Source of the DNA: SAR324 cluster bacterium
Lineage (GTDB): Bacteria > SAR324 > NAC60-12
DNA length: 64,000 nucleotides
Direction: 5' to 3'
Assembly (NCBI GenBank): GCA_028281495.1
Contig: JANQJU010000064.1
Span: 558,001-622,000, forward strand
In this document: positions 35,064 to 44,467 of the stretch, in pieces
Layout of the letters: each line of letters begins with the position of its first letter
How positions within the stretch are numbered: position 1 is the stretch's first letter
The notes under the pieces: generated by a model
Seen by the model: only the letters and a program-made list of their open reading frames with translations
What the model was told of the DNA's origin: nothing
Databases searched by the model: none
Translations under genes and position numbers: made by a program

Positions 35064-37100
35064 TTATGAGTCCTCTGGTCCTGAAAACTCGCCAACGATA
35101 CGACATGCGACAATAGTGGTATCGTCTTCCAAAGGATGGTCATTATAAAAGTCATATGCATCTTGCACGATGTGTGACACCATATCTTTGACAGGTTGTT
35201 CCCGGTATTTTCGCAGTTTGGAGACTAGTTTTCGCTCTCCCCACATTTGACCAGCTGGATTGCTATTTTCTGTCAAACCATCGGTATAAAAGAAGATCAA
35301 ATCTCCAGGTTCCAACTGCATGGAAGCTTCAGCGAATTGCCATTCTTCCCGGTTGCCAAGACGAATATTAGCATTGAGTAAGTGTTTCATTTTCCCGTTG
35401 GCTCTCATCAAAATTGGGAAGTTATGCCCTGCATTAGAAAAGGTGAGCTTCCCCGATTTCAGGTCAATACACGCAGCAAAGAAGGTCATAAGGAAATCAG
35501 GTGCGCCTGTATGAAAGACAGCACGGTTTAAGTAGTTCATAAATTGAGCAGGGGTGGGAACCGTGCCATCCTCTTGAAACATCTGTTCCAAGGTTTGTGT
35601 GGTCGCACTTGCCGTTGCTGTGACCAATGCCGCAGGCGTGCCGTGCCCCGTTACATCCCCGATGAGAATATACAAGTACCCTTCTAACTGCGTCATAAAA
35701 CCATACCAGTCTCCCCCCGTTTCCGATGCGGATTGGAAAAAACTGGCCAATTCCAAATTGGCGACATTGGGCAATTTACGGGGAAACAACGCTTTTTGCA
35801 CAGCGGCTGCAGTGCGGAGTTCACTTTCCATTCTCGCTTTTTCCAAGATGGATTGGATATTGGCATGTGCGGTTTTGATTTCTGCGACCATGCTTTTTAA
35901 GTATTCGACGTCCGCACTATCAAACGGGGGAAGGTCTGCGGTTCGATACAATAACATCGCATGGAACTGCATGGCCTGGACCCGGATTAATACAAAATGA
36001 CATCCGATGGTCTTGGCTTCAGGCACTGTGGCAAAAATTTTAAACAATGGATGCTCATAAGAAATTCCATTCCATACCGTGACCTCATTTTCGATTTGAG
36101 ATGTCAGTTGGCTCCAATGTTTGGGAGTCAGCCTATCATTCAGAAAAGTGTAAACCTGCGTTTGGAACAGTTCTTGATGCTGTGTTTCTTCTTCGTTTCC
36201 AACTTCGGCTTCATGTTGCTCGAAAAAGAACACGCCGTTAGTGACTGAGGTATTGCTGCACATCTCTTGAAAAGCGTATCGCAGCGATTCGATCGGTTGG
36301 GTGAAATCGGAGATTTTATTGGCAAAAGCCCGTAAGGACGTAGTGCGGGAGCGAGCCAATATCAATTTGCGAATCATGATTTGGAAGGCCTCTTCCAAAA
36401 TTTTCAATTCGTTGCGTCCGTGAGTAGGCAGGTTGAGGCGAACGTTTTCGAGGCTGTCGAGGTCCAATTGATGGGTTGCCGTGGTCAGAAGGGAGAGTGG
36501 GTGGCTGAGCAAACGCCGAGATACAATTAAAAAGATCACCCACAAGGAGGCCGTTTTGATGATCGAGTTCACGATAATGAATAAAAAGCCATATTGTACT
36601 TTCTCAAACACCACGCCTTCGCTGGAGTAAAAAACAGCTCTCCCTACTTCGTTGGGATTCCCTTCATCATAATGAATCACAGGGAAAGAATGGGAAATCA
36701 AACCGGAAAATAGCAATTGGCTTTGGACAGGTTGATTTTGTCCATCTTTTGCCAATACGAGTTTCCCCTCCTCATCACGAATCATTCCTTGGGATGCCAT
36801 GGACTGACCATCGATATCAAAGACAGTCACACCGACTATTGAAGACAGGGTGAGCATACCATTGGCAATCGAATTCACTTGCTGAGGGTCTAAATTCCAT
36901 AAGCCCAAAGCAAGGCCTTGTTGAAAGGTGTTTTGATACCCAATCAGGTCATCGTGAAGTTGGATCTTGGTATTACGATACTCAGCAAGCATGTGGGCTA
37001 AGGTTACGGTCAAGGTTACGATGAAATAGATTCCGAACACCACCGCGAGTAAACGTGTCGCAATGGAGTCTTTCACATGCACAACGGTCTGATGTTCCAT
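35064..37100 (-). CDS. Membrane SpoIIE (PP2C) serine phosphatase, second copy
   Basis: About 678 residues. ATG 37100 follows AGAGGAGGCC. Transmembrane segments near residues 18-40 and 170-190 flank a periplasmic sensor with no similarity I recognise. A HAMP-like linker (HPLSLLTTATHQLDLDSLENV), a GAF-like region and the C-terminal PP2C domain follow (LRTAAAVQKALFPRKLPN, GGDWYGF, LIGDVTGHGTPAALVTA, FYTDGLTENSN). The PP2C domain closely resembles that of the protein at 18.0-20.3 kb, while the sensor regions differ. This looks like duplication of the output domain with a different input. Confidence 0.9.
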   Translation of the reverse strand: MEHQTVVHVKDSIATRLLAVVFGIYFIVTLTVTLAHMLAEYRNTKIQLHDDLIGYQNTFQQGLALGLWNLDPQQVNSIANGMLTLSSIVGVTVFDIDGQSMASQGMIRDEEGKLVLAKDGQNQPVQSQLLFSGLISHSFPVIHYDEGNPNEVGRAVFYSSEGVVFEKVQYGFLFIIVNSIIKTASLWVIFLIVSRRLLSHPLSLLTTATHQLDLDSLENVRLNLPTHGRNELKILEEAFQIMIRKLILARSRTTSLRAFANKISDFTQPIESLRYAFQEMCSNTSVTNGVFFFEQHEAEVGNEEETQHQELFQTQVYTFLNDRLTPKHWSQLTSQIENEVTVWNGISYEHPLFKIFATVPEAKTIGCHFVLIRVQAMQFHAMLLYRTADLPPFDSADVEYLKSMVAEIKTAHANIQSILEKARMESELRTAAAVQKALFPRKLPNVANLELASFFQSASETGGDWYGFMTQLEGYLYILIGDVTGHGTPAALVTATASATTQTLEQMFQEDGTVPTPAQFMNYLNRAVFHTGAPDFLMTFFAACIDLKSGKLTFSNAGHNFPILMRANGKMKHLLNANIRLGNREEWQFAEASMQLEPGDLIFFYTDGLTENSNPAGQMWGERKLVSKLRKYREQPVKDMVSHIVQDAYDFYNDHPLEDDTTIVACRIVGEFSGPEDS

Positions 37101-37159
37101 AGGCCTCCTCTTCAAAAATACTGATTCTTCTTCGACCCTAGACAGGCATAAACGAAAAA

Positions 37160-38059
37160 TCAATTTGCTTCTTGAGAGGCATGCAGAGGTCCTATGGATT
37201 CCCAAAAAGCTTTCACCACTAGGGCTTCCAGACTCGTTTTAAGAATACAGACACCAACCTGGATTTCAGGCAATACAGGTTGCCAATGAAGCACTCGGAC
37301 CTGCGAGTGAAGTGGGCTTTTTTCCACTACCAGTTTGGGAACCACTCCCACCCCGCAACCGAGACTAACTAAGGCTGGAATCGCTTCATTGCCCACACTT
37401 TGTGAATAAATTTGGGGGACCACATTTTTCTTGGTAAACCATCGATCTACCAAGTCCCGGACCATCCCCGGTTGAGGTAAAATAAAAGGAATGACATCAA
37501 CAGGTATCGGTTTTTGTCGAATCAAATCACCCACGGGACAGGGTGAGGTAGGAGAAATAAAAACAAGAGGTGTGGCTAGGATTTCCCTAGCATACAAAAC
37601 GGAGGGCAACTGAGGTGGCAAGATGCTCACACTTGCATCTACCTTGCCGGTCAGCACTTGGTCCAAGGCAGCATAAGCATTCCCAATTTCAAGCCGGACG
37701 TGCACGTTGGGGTACATCACACGAAATCGATTTAGCAAGGCGGGAAGCATACTGTAAGAAGAAGTCACGGAACAAAACAAGCTCAGTTCCCCATCCAAAG
37801 GACGACTGCCGACCATTTGCTGTGCTAGCAGATCCCACTCCAATATAGCCTTGTAGCAATAATCTCGGAAGCAAACTCCTTCTGGGGTCAAACGCACTTT
37901 CTTTTTGTCTCTTACCAACAATGTTTGGCCCAATTCGGTTTCCATCCTTTGAATCGTCCGACTGAAAGCCGAGGGGCTCAAATGGAATTCTTTTCCCGTT
38001 TGCCCAAAATGCAAGGTTTCGCTCAGCCGAATGAACATCCGTAAATTCTCTATTTCCAT
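37160..38059 (-). CDS. ilvY: LysR-family regulator, IlvY-like
   Basis: 299 residues, aligning along its length with E. coli IlvY as I remember it: MEIENLRMFIRLSETLHFG, an HTH of SPSAFSRTIQRMETELGQ, then LSLFCSVTSSYSMLPALLNRF, LVFISPTSPCPVGD, VSLGCGVGVVPKLVVEKSP and VKAFWESI. IlvY normally activates ilvC, which lies next to it; here ilvC is absent and an aminotransferase is divergent. AGAGGAGG precedes the ATG. The regulated gene may be the divergent aminotransferase. Confidence 0.9.
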   Translation of the reverse strand: MEIENLRMFIRLSETLHFGQTGKEFHLSPSAFSRTIQRMETELGQTLLVRDKKKVRLTPEGVCFRDYCYKAILEWDLLAQQMVGSRPLDGELSLFCSVTSSYSMLPALLNRFRVMYPNVHVRLEIGNAYAALDQVLTGKVDASVSILPPQLPSVLYAREILATPLVFISPTSPCPVGDLIRQKPIPVDVIPFILPQPGMVRDLVDRWFTKKNVVPQIYSQSVGNEAIPALVSLGCGVGVVPKLVVEKSPLHSQVRVLHWQPVLPEIQVGVCILKTSLEALVVKAFWESIGPLHASQEAN

Positions 38060-38311
38060 GAAACCTCCTCTCTGAAATTAAGGCCTCTACTTTTAGGCCT
38101 CTGCGTTTGGCTTTGAAATATTCCGCATCTCTCATCAGAGACCTCATTGTAATTGCGTTTTGTGCATCGATCTATCCCATTCTTATCAATTTACGCAACA
38201 AAAACTCCATGGTAGCCCTATAAGTGTTGTTGATGGTTTCTACCTGGAACCACCGAGTTTCGAAGAGAAAGTCAGAATAAGATTTTTTGAAATAAACCGT
38301 AGGGGGGAGTT

Positions 38312-39481
38312 ATGAAAGTAAGATTTGCTGACCGGATGAACACTTCAACCCGTTCCTTCATTCGTGAGATCCTTAAGGTGGCGGAGTCACCGGATATTAT
38401 TTCCTTTGCAGGAGGTTTACCCAGCCCTCAATCGTTTCCTCAACGCGAGTTAGCAGAGGCCGCTCAAGTCGTGATGAGCGAAACCCCTGATCAAGCATTA
38501 CAATACAGTGCAACGGAAGGGTTTCTCCCTTTGCGACAATGGATTGCTGATCGATATCGAATGCGTTTTGGATGGGAAGTGAGTTCGGATGAGATCCTAA
38601 TCACAAACGGATCGCAGCAGGGGGTCGATTTACTTGGAAAAATATTGCTCAATGCCGGAGATTCCGTTGTCATGGAAGCTCCTGGATATTTGGGAGCGTG
38701 GCAAGCTTTTGCATTGTATCAACCTGAAGTCTTCACAGTTCCGTTGGAAGCTGATGGACCCAACTTAGAGCGATTGGAACAATTGCTGGAACAACATCCG
38801 GTTCGAATGATGTACGTGGCTCCCAACTTTCAGAATCCGAGTGGTATCACATACTCTGAAAGAAAACGCAGAGCCGTGGCGTCCTTGCTTCGAAAACACG
38901 AAACCATTTTAATTGAGGACGATCCTTATGGGGAACTTCGGTTTGAGGGGACCGCTCCATCCTCATTCAGAACCTATTTAAACAATCAGTGTTGCGTGCT
39001 GGGGACATTTTCCAAAATGGTGTCTCCTGGTTTGCGAATTGGTTGGGTCTATGCACCCGCAGAAGTAATGGAAAAATTGGTCATTGCCAAACAGGCGGCA
39101 GATTTACAATCCAACCATCTGGCTCAACGAATCATTCATACTTATTTGATTCAGAATGATGTGGATCGGCATTTAAACGAAATCCAACGGCTGTATCGTG
39201 AGCGCAGGGATCTCATGCTGGATTGTCTAAAAGCTGCATTTCCGGCGGATGTAAAATTCAATAAACCTCAAGGGGGGATGTTCTTATGGGGAGAATTGCC
39301 AAATTCCGTTGACGTTCAACTTTGGTTGGAACGGGCGATCCGCAATCGTGTAGCGTTTGTTCCAGGAGCTGCTTTTTATCCTCAGGGGGATGCGCCTTCC
39401 AGTTTGCGTCTCAATTTTTCCAATGCTGATCCCGGTTCGATTGAAACCGGCATTCAACGGCTCCGAAAAGCTTATGGTTAG
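38312..39481 (+). CDS. PLP-dependent aminotransferase, class I/II (LysN/2-aminoadipate type)
   Basis: 389-residue fold-type I aminotransferase. SFAGGLPSPQSFP, QYSATEGFLPLRQWIADR, ITNGSQQGVDLLGK, PNFQNPSGITYS, EDDPYGELRFEG, and the PLP lysine in GTFSKMVSPGLRIGWV. This signature fits the broad family of 2-aminoadipate, valine-pyruvate and aromatic transaminases, the same fold as in MocR regulators but without the HTH. The divergent ilvY-like gene suggests a link to branched-chain amino acids. GGGGGAG lies upstream of the ATG. Confidence 0.9.
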   Translation: MKVRFADRMNTSTRSFIREILKVAESPDIISFAGGLPSPQSFPQRELAEAAQVVMSETPDQALQYSATEGFLPLRQWIADRYRMRFGWEVSSDEILITNGSQQGVDLLGKILLNAGDSVVMEAPGYLGAWQAFALYQPEVFTVPLEADGPNLERLEQLLEQHPVRMMYVAPNFQNPSGITYSERKRRAVASLLRKHETILIEDDPYGELRFEGTAPSSFRTYLNNQCCVLGTFSKMVSPGLRIGWVYAPAEVMEKLVIAKQAADLQSNHLAQRIIHTYLIQNDVDRHLNEIQRLYRERRDLMLDCLKAAFPADVKFNKPQGGMFLWGELPNSVDVQLWLERAIRNRVAFVPGAAFYPQGDAPSSLRLNFSNADPGSIETGIQRLRKAYG

Positions 39482-39608
39482 TTTTAGTTTCCTTGGCTAT
39501 GAAAAACAGGGTTGCAGAACTTTCCACATTGGTTTGAAAATCGTTCATATGAGGGTATATCCTGAAGTTTTGACCTAAAAATCAATCCTGTCTTTCGAGT
39601 CTTATCAC

Positions 39609-41480
39609 ATGAAAAATCTGTGGAAAAATTTGATCGCACTTTGCTTGGGGTGTTTGGTAGCGTTTGGCATGGCGGAAGTTTTTTTTCGCCTATATGAACC
39701 AGTTGAGCTGAGGTTACGTGGCAACAAAATCAATTTGATCAGAAATAAAACGTACATGTACACCAATGGTACAATGCCCAAGTTAGCAAACAATATCATT
39801 CACATTAAAAATGCTATCGGTTTTCGAGGTTCCAATCCCCCACCTGACTTTGATCAACAACTCACCGTACTCACTGTAGGCGGCAGTACGACAGAAAGCT
39901 TTTTTGTATCAGAGGGACAAACTTGGACGGACCAGTTGGGGCTGAGATTAAAAAAAGTGTTCCAACCCTTGTGGATCAATAATGCAGGGTTAGATGGACA
40001 TTCGACCTTTGGTCATTTGATCTTGATGCGTGATCACATCCTCAAACTACAACCTCGGGTCATTCTGTTTTTGGTCGGTATCAATGATCAGAAGCTGGAT
40101 AAAATCTTACCCAACGATGCTGAGCTATTGGATATCGCAGAAACGACCAATGGGCCAACCGCTTTAGAAGCTCAAGGAAACAACGGTTTTTGGCAAACCT
40201 TTGCAGAGTACAGCGATGTATTTGCCTTTGCTCTCAATCTTTCCAGATACACCCAAGCGGTGATGCATGCCCACATTGCTCCGATGGGCCACATGCAGCC
40301 AACAGATTTGAAAGACGAATCTCGCTCCCTCTCAGAGCTTCCGATGCAGACGCTCAAACAAGAGCACGCTCCCCACCTGAAAAGCTATCGTCAGCGAGTG
40401 ACTGAATTGGTGCGGATGAGCCAAGAAAGCGGAATCGAACCCATCTTGGTGACCCAAACTCGGTTTGGTGGTGGAAACCAATGGTTTGAGTTGGAATTGT
40501 ACAATGAGGTTACGCGAGAGGTGGGGAAAGCCTATAATTTATTCGTGATTGATCTGGGGCAGGCACTCCGGAATGATCCTTTGTTTTATTACGATTATAT
40601 TCACTACACGGAGGCTGGGTCAGAGGCTGTTGCAAATGTATTATACCAACAATTATGCCCTTATTTGGAAACCCATTACTCTGAATTTTTGGCAGATGGC
40701 TACTCTTGCAAAAAACCCAATACCACGGTGAATGAATCGGTAACCAGGTCTCAAGACACCCTAGATTTGTTTGATCAAGCGGTAGCGCAGTACCCTGACA
40801 TACCTGACGTCTATGTGAATCGGGGAATGGTCTATCTGGCGTATTACAAGGACAGCCAACGTGCTTTAAGTGATTTCGAAAAAGCACTGTCTTTTGGAAA
40901 GGAGATTCCTGACATTCATGTATGGAAAGGGCTTGCGCATCTAGATCGAAAACAATATCTGGAAGCGATTTCGGAATTCTCTGAAACCATTCAATACGGT
41001 TTGAAAGGGCAAGGAAAGGAGGCTTATGATTATCGAGCCCAGGCCTATGCTGGTCTAAACCGAACTCAAGATGCCCTGAACGATTACTCTAAGGCTATCC
41101 AACTGTCTTCAACCAATGGGCAACTTTATTATAAGCGGGCTGAGATAAGAGTGCAATTGGGACGGTACGTTGAAGCCATTCACGATCTTTCCATGAGCCT
41201 CAAATACCCCTCAAATGTTTCACTATCCAATGTATATTTCAATCGCGCTGGACTCTATTTCGAATTGGCGCAATTTGAGAACGCTGTTGCCGACTACAGT
41301 AGCGTGATTCAAATTCAACCCAATCACTTCAAAGCATATGTTCTGCGAGGAGTGAGTTATCTCAACCTAGACGATAACGAGAAGGGGTGCTCGGATCTCA
41401 CGTTTATTTGTTCTCGCCAAACGTGTGGAGATGAGATCCTAGAAACTATTACAACGGCAAAATGCAATATAGCGGAATAA
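39609..41480 (+). CDS. Membrane-anchored SGNH hydrolase with TPR repeats, copy 1
   Basis: 623 residues. An N-terminal transmembrane segment (NLIALCLGCLVAFGMAEVFF) is followed by an SGNH/GDSL esterase-type domain: block I VGGSTTESFFVSEGQTW (nucleophile Ser in GGST), block III FLVGINDQKLD (GxND), and catalytic DYIHYTEAGSEAV (DxxH). Residues about 400-610 carry roughly six tetratricopeptide repeats (e.g. AVAQYPDIPDVYVNRGMVYL, DALNDYSKAIQL). This domain pair is found in proteins that modify or assemble exopolysaccharides (AlgX/AlgJ-like in a broad sense). It is nearly identical in layout to the next gene. The neighbouring glycosylation genes support an envelope glycan role. Confidence 0.8.
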   Translation: MKNLWKNLIALCLGCLVAFGMAEVFFRLYEPVELRLRGNKINLIRNKTYMYTNGTMPKLANNIIHIKNAIGFRGSNPPPDFDQQLTVLTVGGSTTESFFVSEGQTWTDQLGLRLKKVFQPLWINNAGLDGHSTFGHLILMRDHILKLQPRVILFLVGINDQKLDKILPNDAELLDIAETTNGPTALEAQGNNGFWQTFAEYSDVFAFALNLSRYTQAVMHAHIAPMGHMQPTDLKDESRSLSELPMQTLKQEHAPHLKSYRQRVTELVRMSQESGIEPILVTQTRFGGGNQWFELELYNEVTREVGKAYNLFVIDLGQALRNDPLFYYDYIHYTEAGSEAVANVLYQQLCPYLETHYSEFLADGYSCKKPNTTVNESVTRSQDTLDLFDQAVAQYPDIPDVYVNRGMVYLAYYKDSQRALSDFEKALSFGKEIPDIHVWKGLAHLDRKQYLEAISEFSETIQYGLKGQGKEAYDYRAQAYAGLNRTQDALNDYSKAIQLSSTNGQLYYKRAEIRVQLGRYVEAIHDLSMSLKYPSNVSLSNVYFNRAGLYFELAQFENAVADYSSVIQIQPNHFKAYVLRGVSYLNLDDNEKGCSDLTFICSRQTCGDEILETITTAKCNIAE

Positions 41481-41542
41481 TTTATAACAATGTCTTTCGT
41501 CCATGGCTTGCTGTGACCGACGTGATTCCACGATAAAGAGAT

Positions 41543-43399
41543 ATGCGAAGTCTACTAAAAAATTTGCTTGCTCTGGGGACCGGATGCTTGATCGCATTTG
41601 GCGTTGCAGAAATGTTTTTTCGTTTTTACGAACCAGTCGAATTGCGTTTGCGAGGCAACAAGATCAACTTAGCTACGAACGAACTGTACGTGTATGGCAA
41701 TTCCACCATGCCGAAGCTGGCAGGCAATATTCTGCACGTCAAAAATTCGATTGGATTTCGTGGAGCCAACCCACCTTCAGACTTTGACAGCCGACTCACA
41801 ATCCTTTCGGCGGGAGGCAGCACCACCGAAAGTTATTTTATATCAGAGGGGGCCACTTGGACGGATCAACTGGGGCTTCGGTTAAAAAAAGTGTTCAAGC
41901 CAATGTGGATTAATAATGCAGGGTTGGATGGTCATTCTTCCTTTGGTCATTTGATCTTGTTAAAAGATCACATTCTCCGTCTAAAGCCTAAAATGATCTT
42001 ATTTTTGGTCGGAATCAATGATCAAAAATTAGACAAAATTTTACCTAACGATGCCGAGCTTTTGGAGGATTCCAGTGGCGAAGCAAGGCTTTCGGCCAAA
42101 GAATCCCCAAGTACACTGAAGATGCTGTGGCAAAGCATGACGGAAAAAAGTGATGTATTGGCCTTTGCGCAGAATTTTTTCCGATACAGCCAAGCGGTAA
42201 TGAGAGCGCACACGGCCCCAATGGGACACATGCAGCCGACTCAATTGAAGAAGGAATCCCGGATCATTCCTGAAGATCGTAAACGAGCGTTACAACAAGA
42301 GCATGCTCGCTTCTTGAAAAGTTACGAAGAGCGGTTGGTCCGTTTGATACGCCTAAGCCAAGACAATGGTATCGAACCGGTATTGATCACTCAAACAAGG
42401 TTCGGTGGAGGCGAGCAGTGGGTGGAATTGGAGTTCTACAATGAGGTGACGCGCCAAGTGGCGAGGGCATTTAATGTCTTTTTAGTTGATCTCGGTCAAA
42501 CCTTGGCCGATGACCCGGCCTATTATTACGATTTTATCCATTATACCGAAGCAGGATCGGAAGCAGTGGCTAAAGTCGTTCACCAGCAATTGTGCCCTTA
42601 TTTGGAAACCCACTACGATAATTATTTAGTCGAAGGCTATTCTTGTGAGAAACCAAGCAAGACCGTCCAAGAATCTTCAAGCGACACCTACGATACAATG
42701 GAAGTCTTTCACAAAGCGGTGAAACGACATCCTGATGTTCCCGATACCTATCTGGCGAGGGGGATGGTGTATTGGGCGTACTACAACGAGTATGAACTCG
42801 CTTTGGAAGACTTTGAAAAGGTATTGTCTCTTGATGAGACGAGGGTAGGTGTTAGGTTTTGGAAGGGGCTATCCCATTATGATCTTAAGCAATATCCAGA
42901 AGCGATTGCAGAACTCAGCGCAGTGCTAGCCGCCAATCCCGGGAGTGCAGACGCTTATCGTTACCGTGCCATGGCGTATGGTCATTTAAAACAGATTCAA
43001 CCTTCCATAGCCGATTTTACTAAGGCCATTGCCCTGATCCCAAACAAGGGCGATTTGCACTATCAACGTGCCCTAATGTTGGTTCAGTCGAATCGTCATG
43101 CAGAAGCTATTGAAGATTTCAACATAAGCCTGCGTTTTCCATCCTATGTTCCTCCCAGCCAATCGCATTTCAATCGAGGTGGGGCTTATTTCATGCTCAA
43201 CCGATTCCCCGAAGCGATTGCCGATTATAGCAAGGCCATTCAACTCCAACCTGACTACAAACTCGCGTATCTCATGAGAGGATTGAGCTATCTCAAATTA
43301 GGAGATACAGCCAAAGGGTGCAATGAAGTCAAAAGCAATTGCACACAACAAACCTGTGGACCGGATATTGTGGCGTTTGTTGCTTCAAAGCAATGTTGA
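41543..43399 (+). CDS. Membrane-anchored SGNH hydrolase with TPR repeats, copy 2
   Basis: 618 residues, a tandem paralogue of the preceding gene, 62 bp after it. It has the same order: transmembrane anchor (LLALGTGCLIAFGVAEMFF), SGNH blocks GGSTTESYFISEGATW, LVGINDQKLD and DFIHYTEAGSEAV, then TPRs in the last 200 residues. Identity is high in the SGNH part and lower in the linker and TPR part, so the duplication is not recent. The retained catalytic triad in both copies suggests two active enzymes, perhaps with different acceptors. It converges on the aroE-like gene, 67 bp away. Confidence 0.8.
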   Translation: MRSLLKNLLALGTGCLIAFGVAEMFFRFYEPVELRLRGNKINLATNELYVYGNSTMPKLAGNILHVKNSIGFRGANPPSDFDSRLTILSAGGSTTESYFISEGATWTDQLGLRLKKVFKPMWINNAGLDGHSSFGHLILLKDHILRLKPKMILFLVGINDQKLDKILPNDAELLEDSSGEARLSAKESPSTLKMLWQSMTEKSDVLAFAQNFFRYSQAVMRAHTAPMGHMQPTQLKKESRIIPEDRKRALQQEHARFLKSYEERLVRLIRLSQDNGIEPVLITQTRFGGGEQWVELEFYNEVTRQVARAFNVFLVDLGQTLADDPAYYYDFIHYTEAGSEAVAKVVHQQLCPYLETHYDNYLVEGYSCEKPSKTVQESSSDTYDTMEVFHKAVKRHPDVPDTYLARGMVYWAYYNEYELALEDFEKVLSLDETRVGVRFWKGLSHYDLKQYPEAIAELSAVLAANPGSADAYRYRAMAYGHLKQIQPSIADFTKAIALIPNKGDLHYQRALMLVQSNRHAEAIEDFNISLRFPSYVPPSQSHFNRGGAYFMLNRFPEAIADYSKAIQLQPDYKLAYLMRGLSYLKLGDTAKGCNEVKSNCTQQTCGPDIVAFVASKQC

Positions 43400-43466
43400 A
43401 AAAGTCAGTCCATTGAGCAAACGTCTTGGGTTGCCAAACGTTCTTGATGGTCACAAACTCCAGATA

Positions 43467-44354
43467 TTACACAGCAGCCATTGCCGTCTCCACAGCAGTT
43501 CGATCGACTTTGGGGTAAGCGAGACAAAATGCGAGAACAGCCTGCCCAAAATTCATAGATTTGCCATTTAAAGTGGAAAGGCCACGTTGTTCCGAAGCTT
43601 TTAGCAAGGCGGTTTGGAGGGGTTGATAGATGATGTCATACACAACAGCATGGTCGGGTAAGCGTCCAACTAAAGAAAGTTCAAAGGGAGCATCATCATT
43701 TTCGGAACCATCTGAGCTGAATCCGGCGCTCGTGCAATTGACCAAAAAATCGGTGTTGTAGAAAGCTTCAGCTAAGTTAGAAACTGCCGTGACTGGCACC
43801 TGTGCCGATGCCAGCTTTTCCGAAAATGCAGAACACTTGGTGAAATCACGGTTCCAAACGCTTAGCTCTACTCCCGCAAACGCAAATGAAGTCGCGACGG
43901 CCTTTCCTGCGCCTCCTAATCCCAAGACGAGCATTTTCTTGCCTTCTACCTTTCCTGCAATGGATTCCAAACAATCGACGGCCGCTAATCCATCCGTATT
44001 CGATCCAACAATCTTTCCTTCGGGACTCCGTCTAAGAGCGTTCACCGCACCAATCGCTTGAGCAGCCGGCTCCACTTCATCTAAGAATGGCAGGATCAAT
44101 TCTTTATGGGGGACTGCGATGGCTCCCCCTATAAAACGGGAATCGGCCTTTAAAGCTTGGACAACGGATTCCAAAGCGTCCGGGGTCACGTCAAACGGGT
44201 GAAAGTCTGCTTCCAGATTGAGGGCTTTGAAAGCCGCTCGCCACAACAACGGTGAGCGTGCACCTTGGGAAGGAGAAAGCCCCAAAATGGCTCCATAGGG
44301 TCGGTCAGAAACAAGGTCGATTGGATTTGAGATCAAGTCGGTTACGCTCGGCAT
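43467..44354 (-). CDS. Shikimate dehydrogenase-like protein (AroE family) with altered substrate pocket
   Basis: 295 residues with the AroE two-domain fold. Conserved and present: catalytic Lys (VPHKELI, residue 84), Asn in IGAVNALR, Asp in SNTDGLAAVDCL, and the NADP loop GLGGAGKAVA near 145 with NRDF. Altered: the shikimate carboxylate-binding S-x-S reads A-x-S (GARSP, Ala32), the following His-Asn reads Trp-Arg, and the N-V-T motif reads A-I-A (GGAIAVPHK). In characterised AroE these residues contact shikimate, so the substrate may differ. It is the last gene of a likely operon after the DAHP-synthase-family gene. It could still be the only AroE of the genome. Confidence 0.75.
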   Translation of the reverse strand: MPSVTDLISNPIDLVSDRPYGAILGLSPSQGARSPLLWRAAFKALNLEADFHPFDVTPDALESVVQALKADSRFIGGAIAVPHKELILPFLDEVEPAAQAIGAVNALRRSPEGKIVGSNTDGLAAVDCLESIAGKVEGKKMLVLGLGGAGKAVATSFAFAGVELSVWNRDFTKCSAFSEKLASAQVPVTAVSNLAEAFYNTDFLVNCTSAGFSSDGSENDDAPFELSLVGRLPDHAVVYDIIYQPLQTALLKASEQRGLSTLNGKSMNFGQAVLAFCLAYPKVDRTAVETAMAAV

Positions 44355-44363
44355 AATTCTCCT

Positions 44364-44439
44364 CTAAAATGTTGCTTTGTGCGAAAGTTGGCTTTTCAAC
44401 CCTAAAATGTTGTTTTGTGCGAAAGTTGGCTTTTCAACC
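44364..44439. repeat. Two 38-bp tandem repeats in the aroE-like/DAHP synthase-like spacer
   Basis: Copies 44364-44401 and 44402-44439 are adjacent and differ at one base (C/T at position 12). Unit starts CTAAAATGTTG and ends GGCTTTTCAACC. They fill most of the 113-bp spacer. Each contains a short dyad (GTTG/CAAC). Confidence 0.85.
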
Positions 44440-44467
44440 TATGGCTGAAATTGCCATTCTAATTCGA

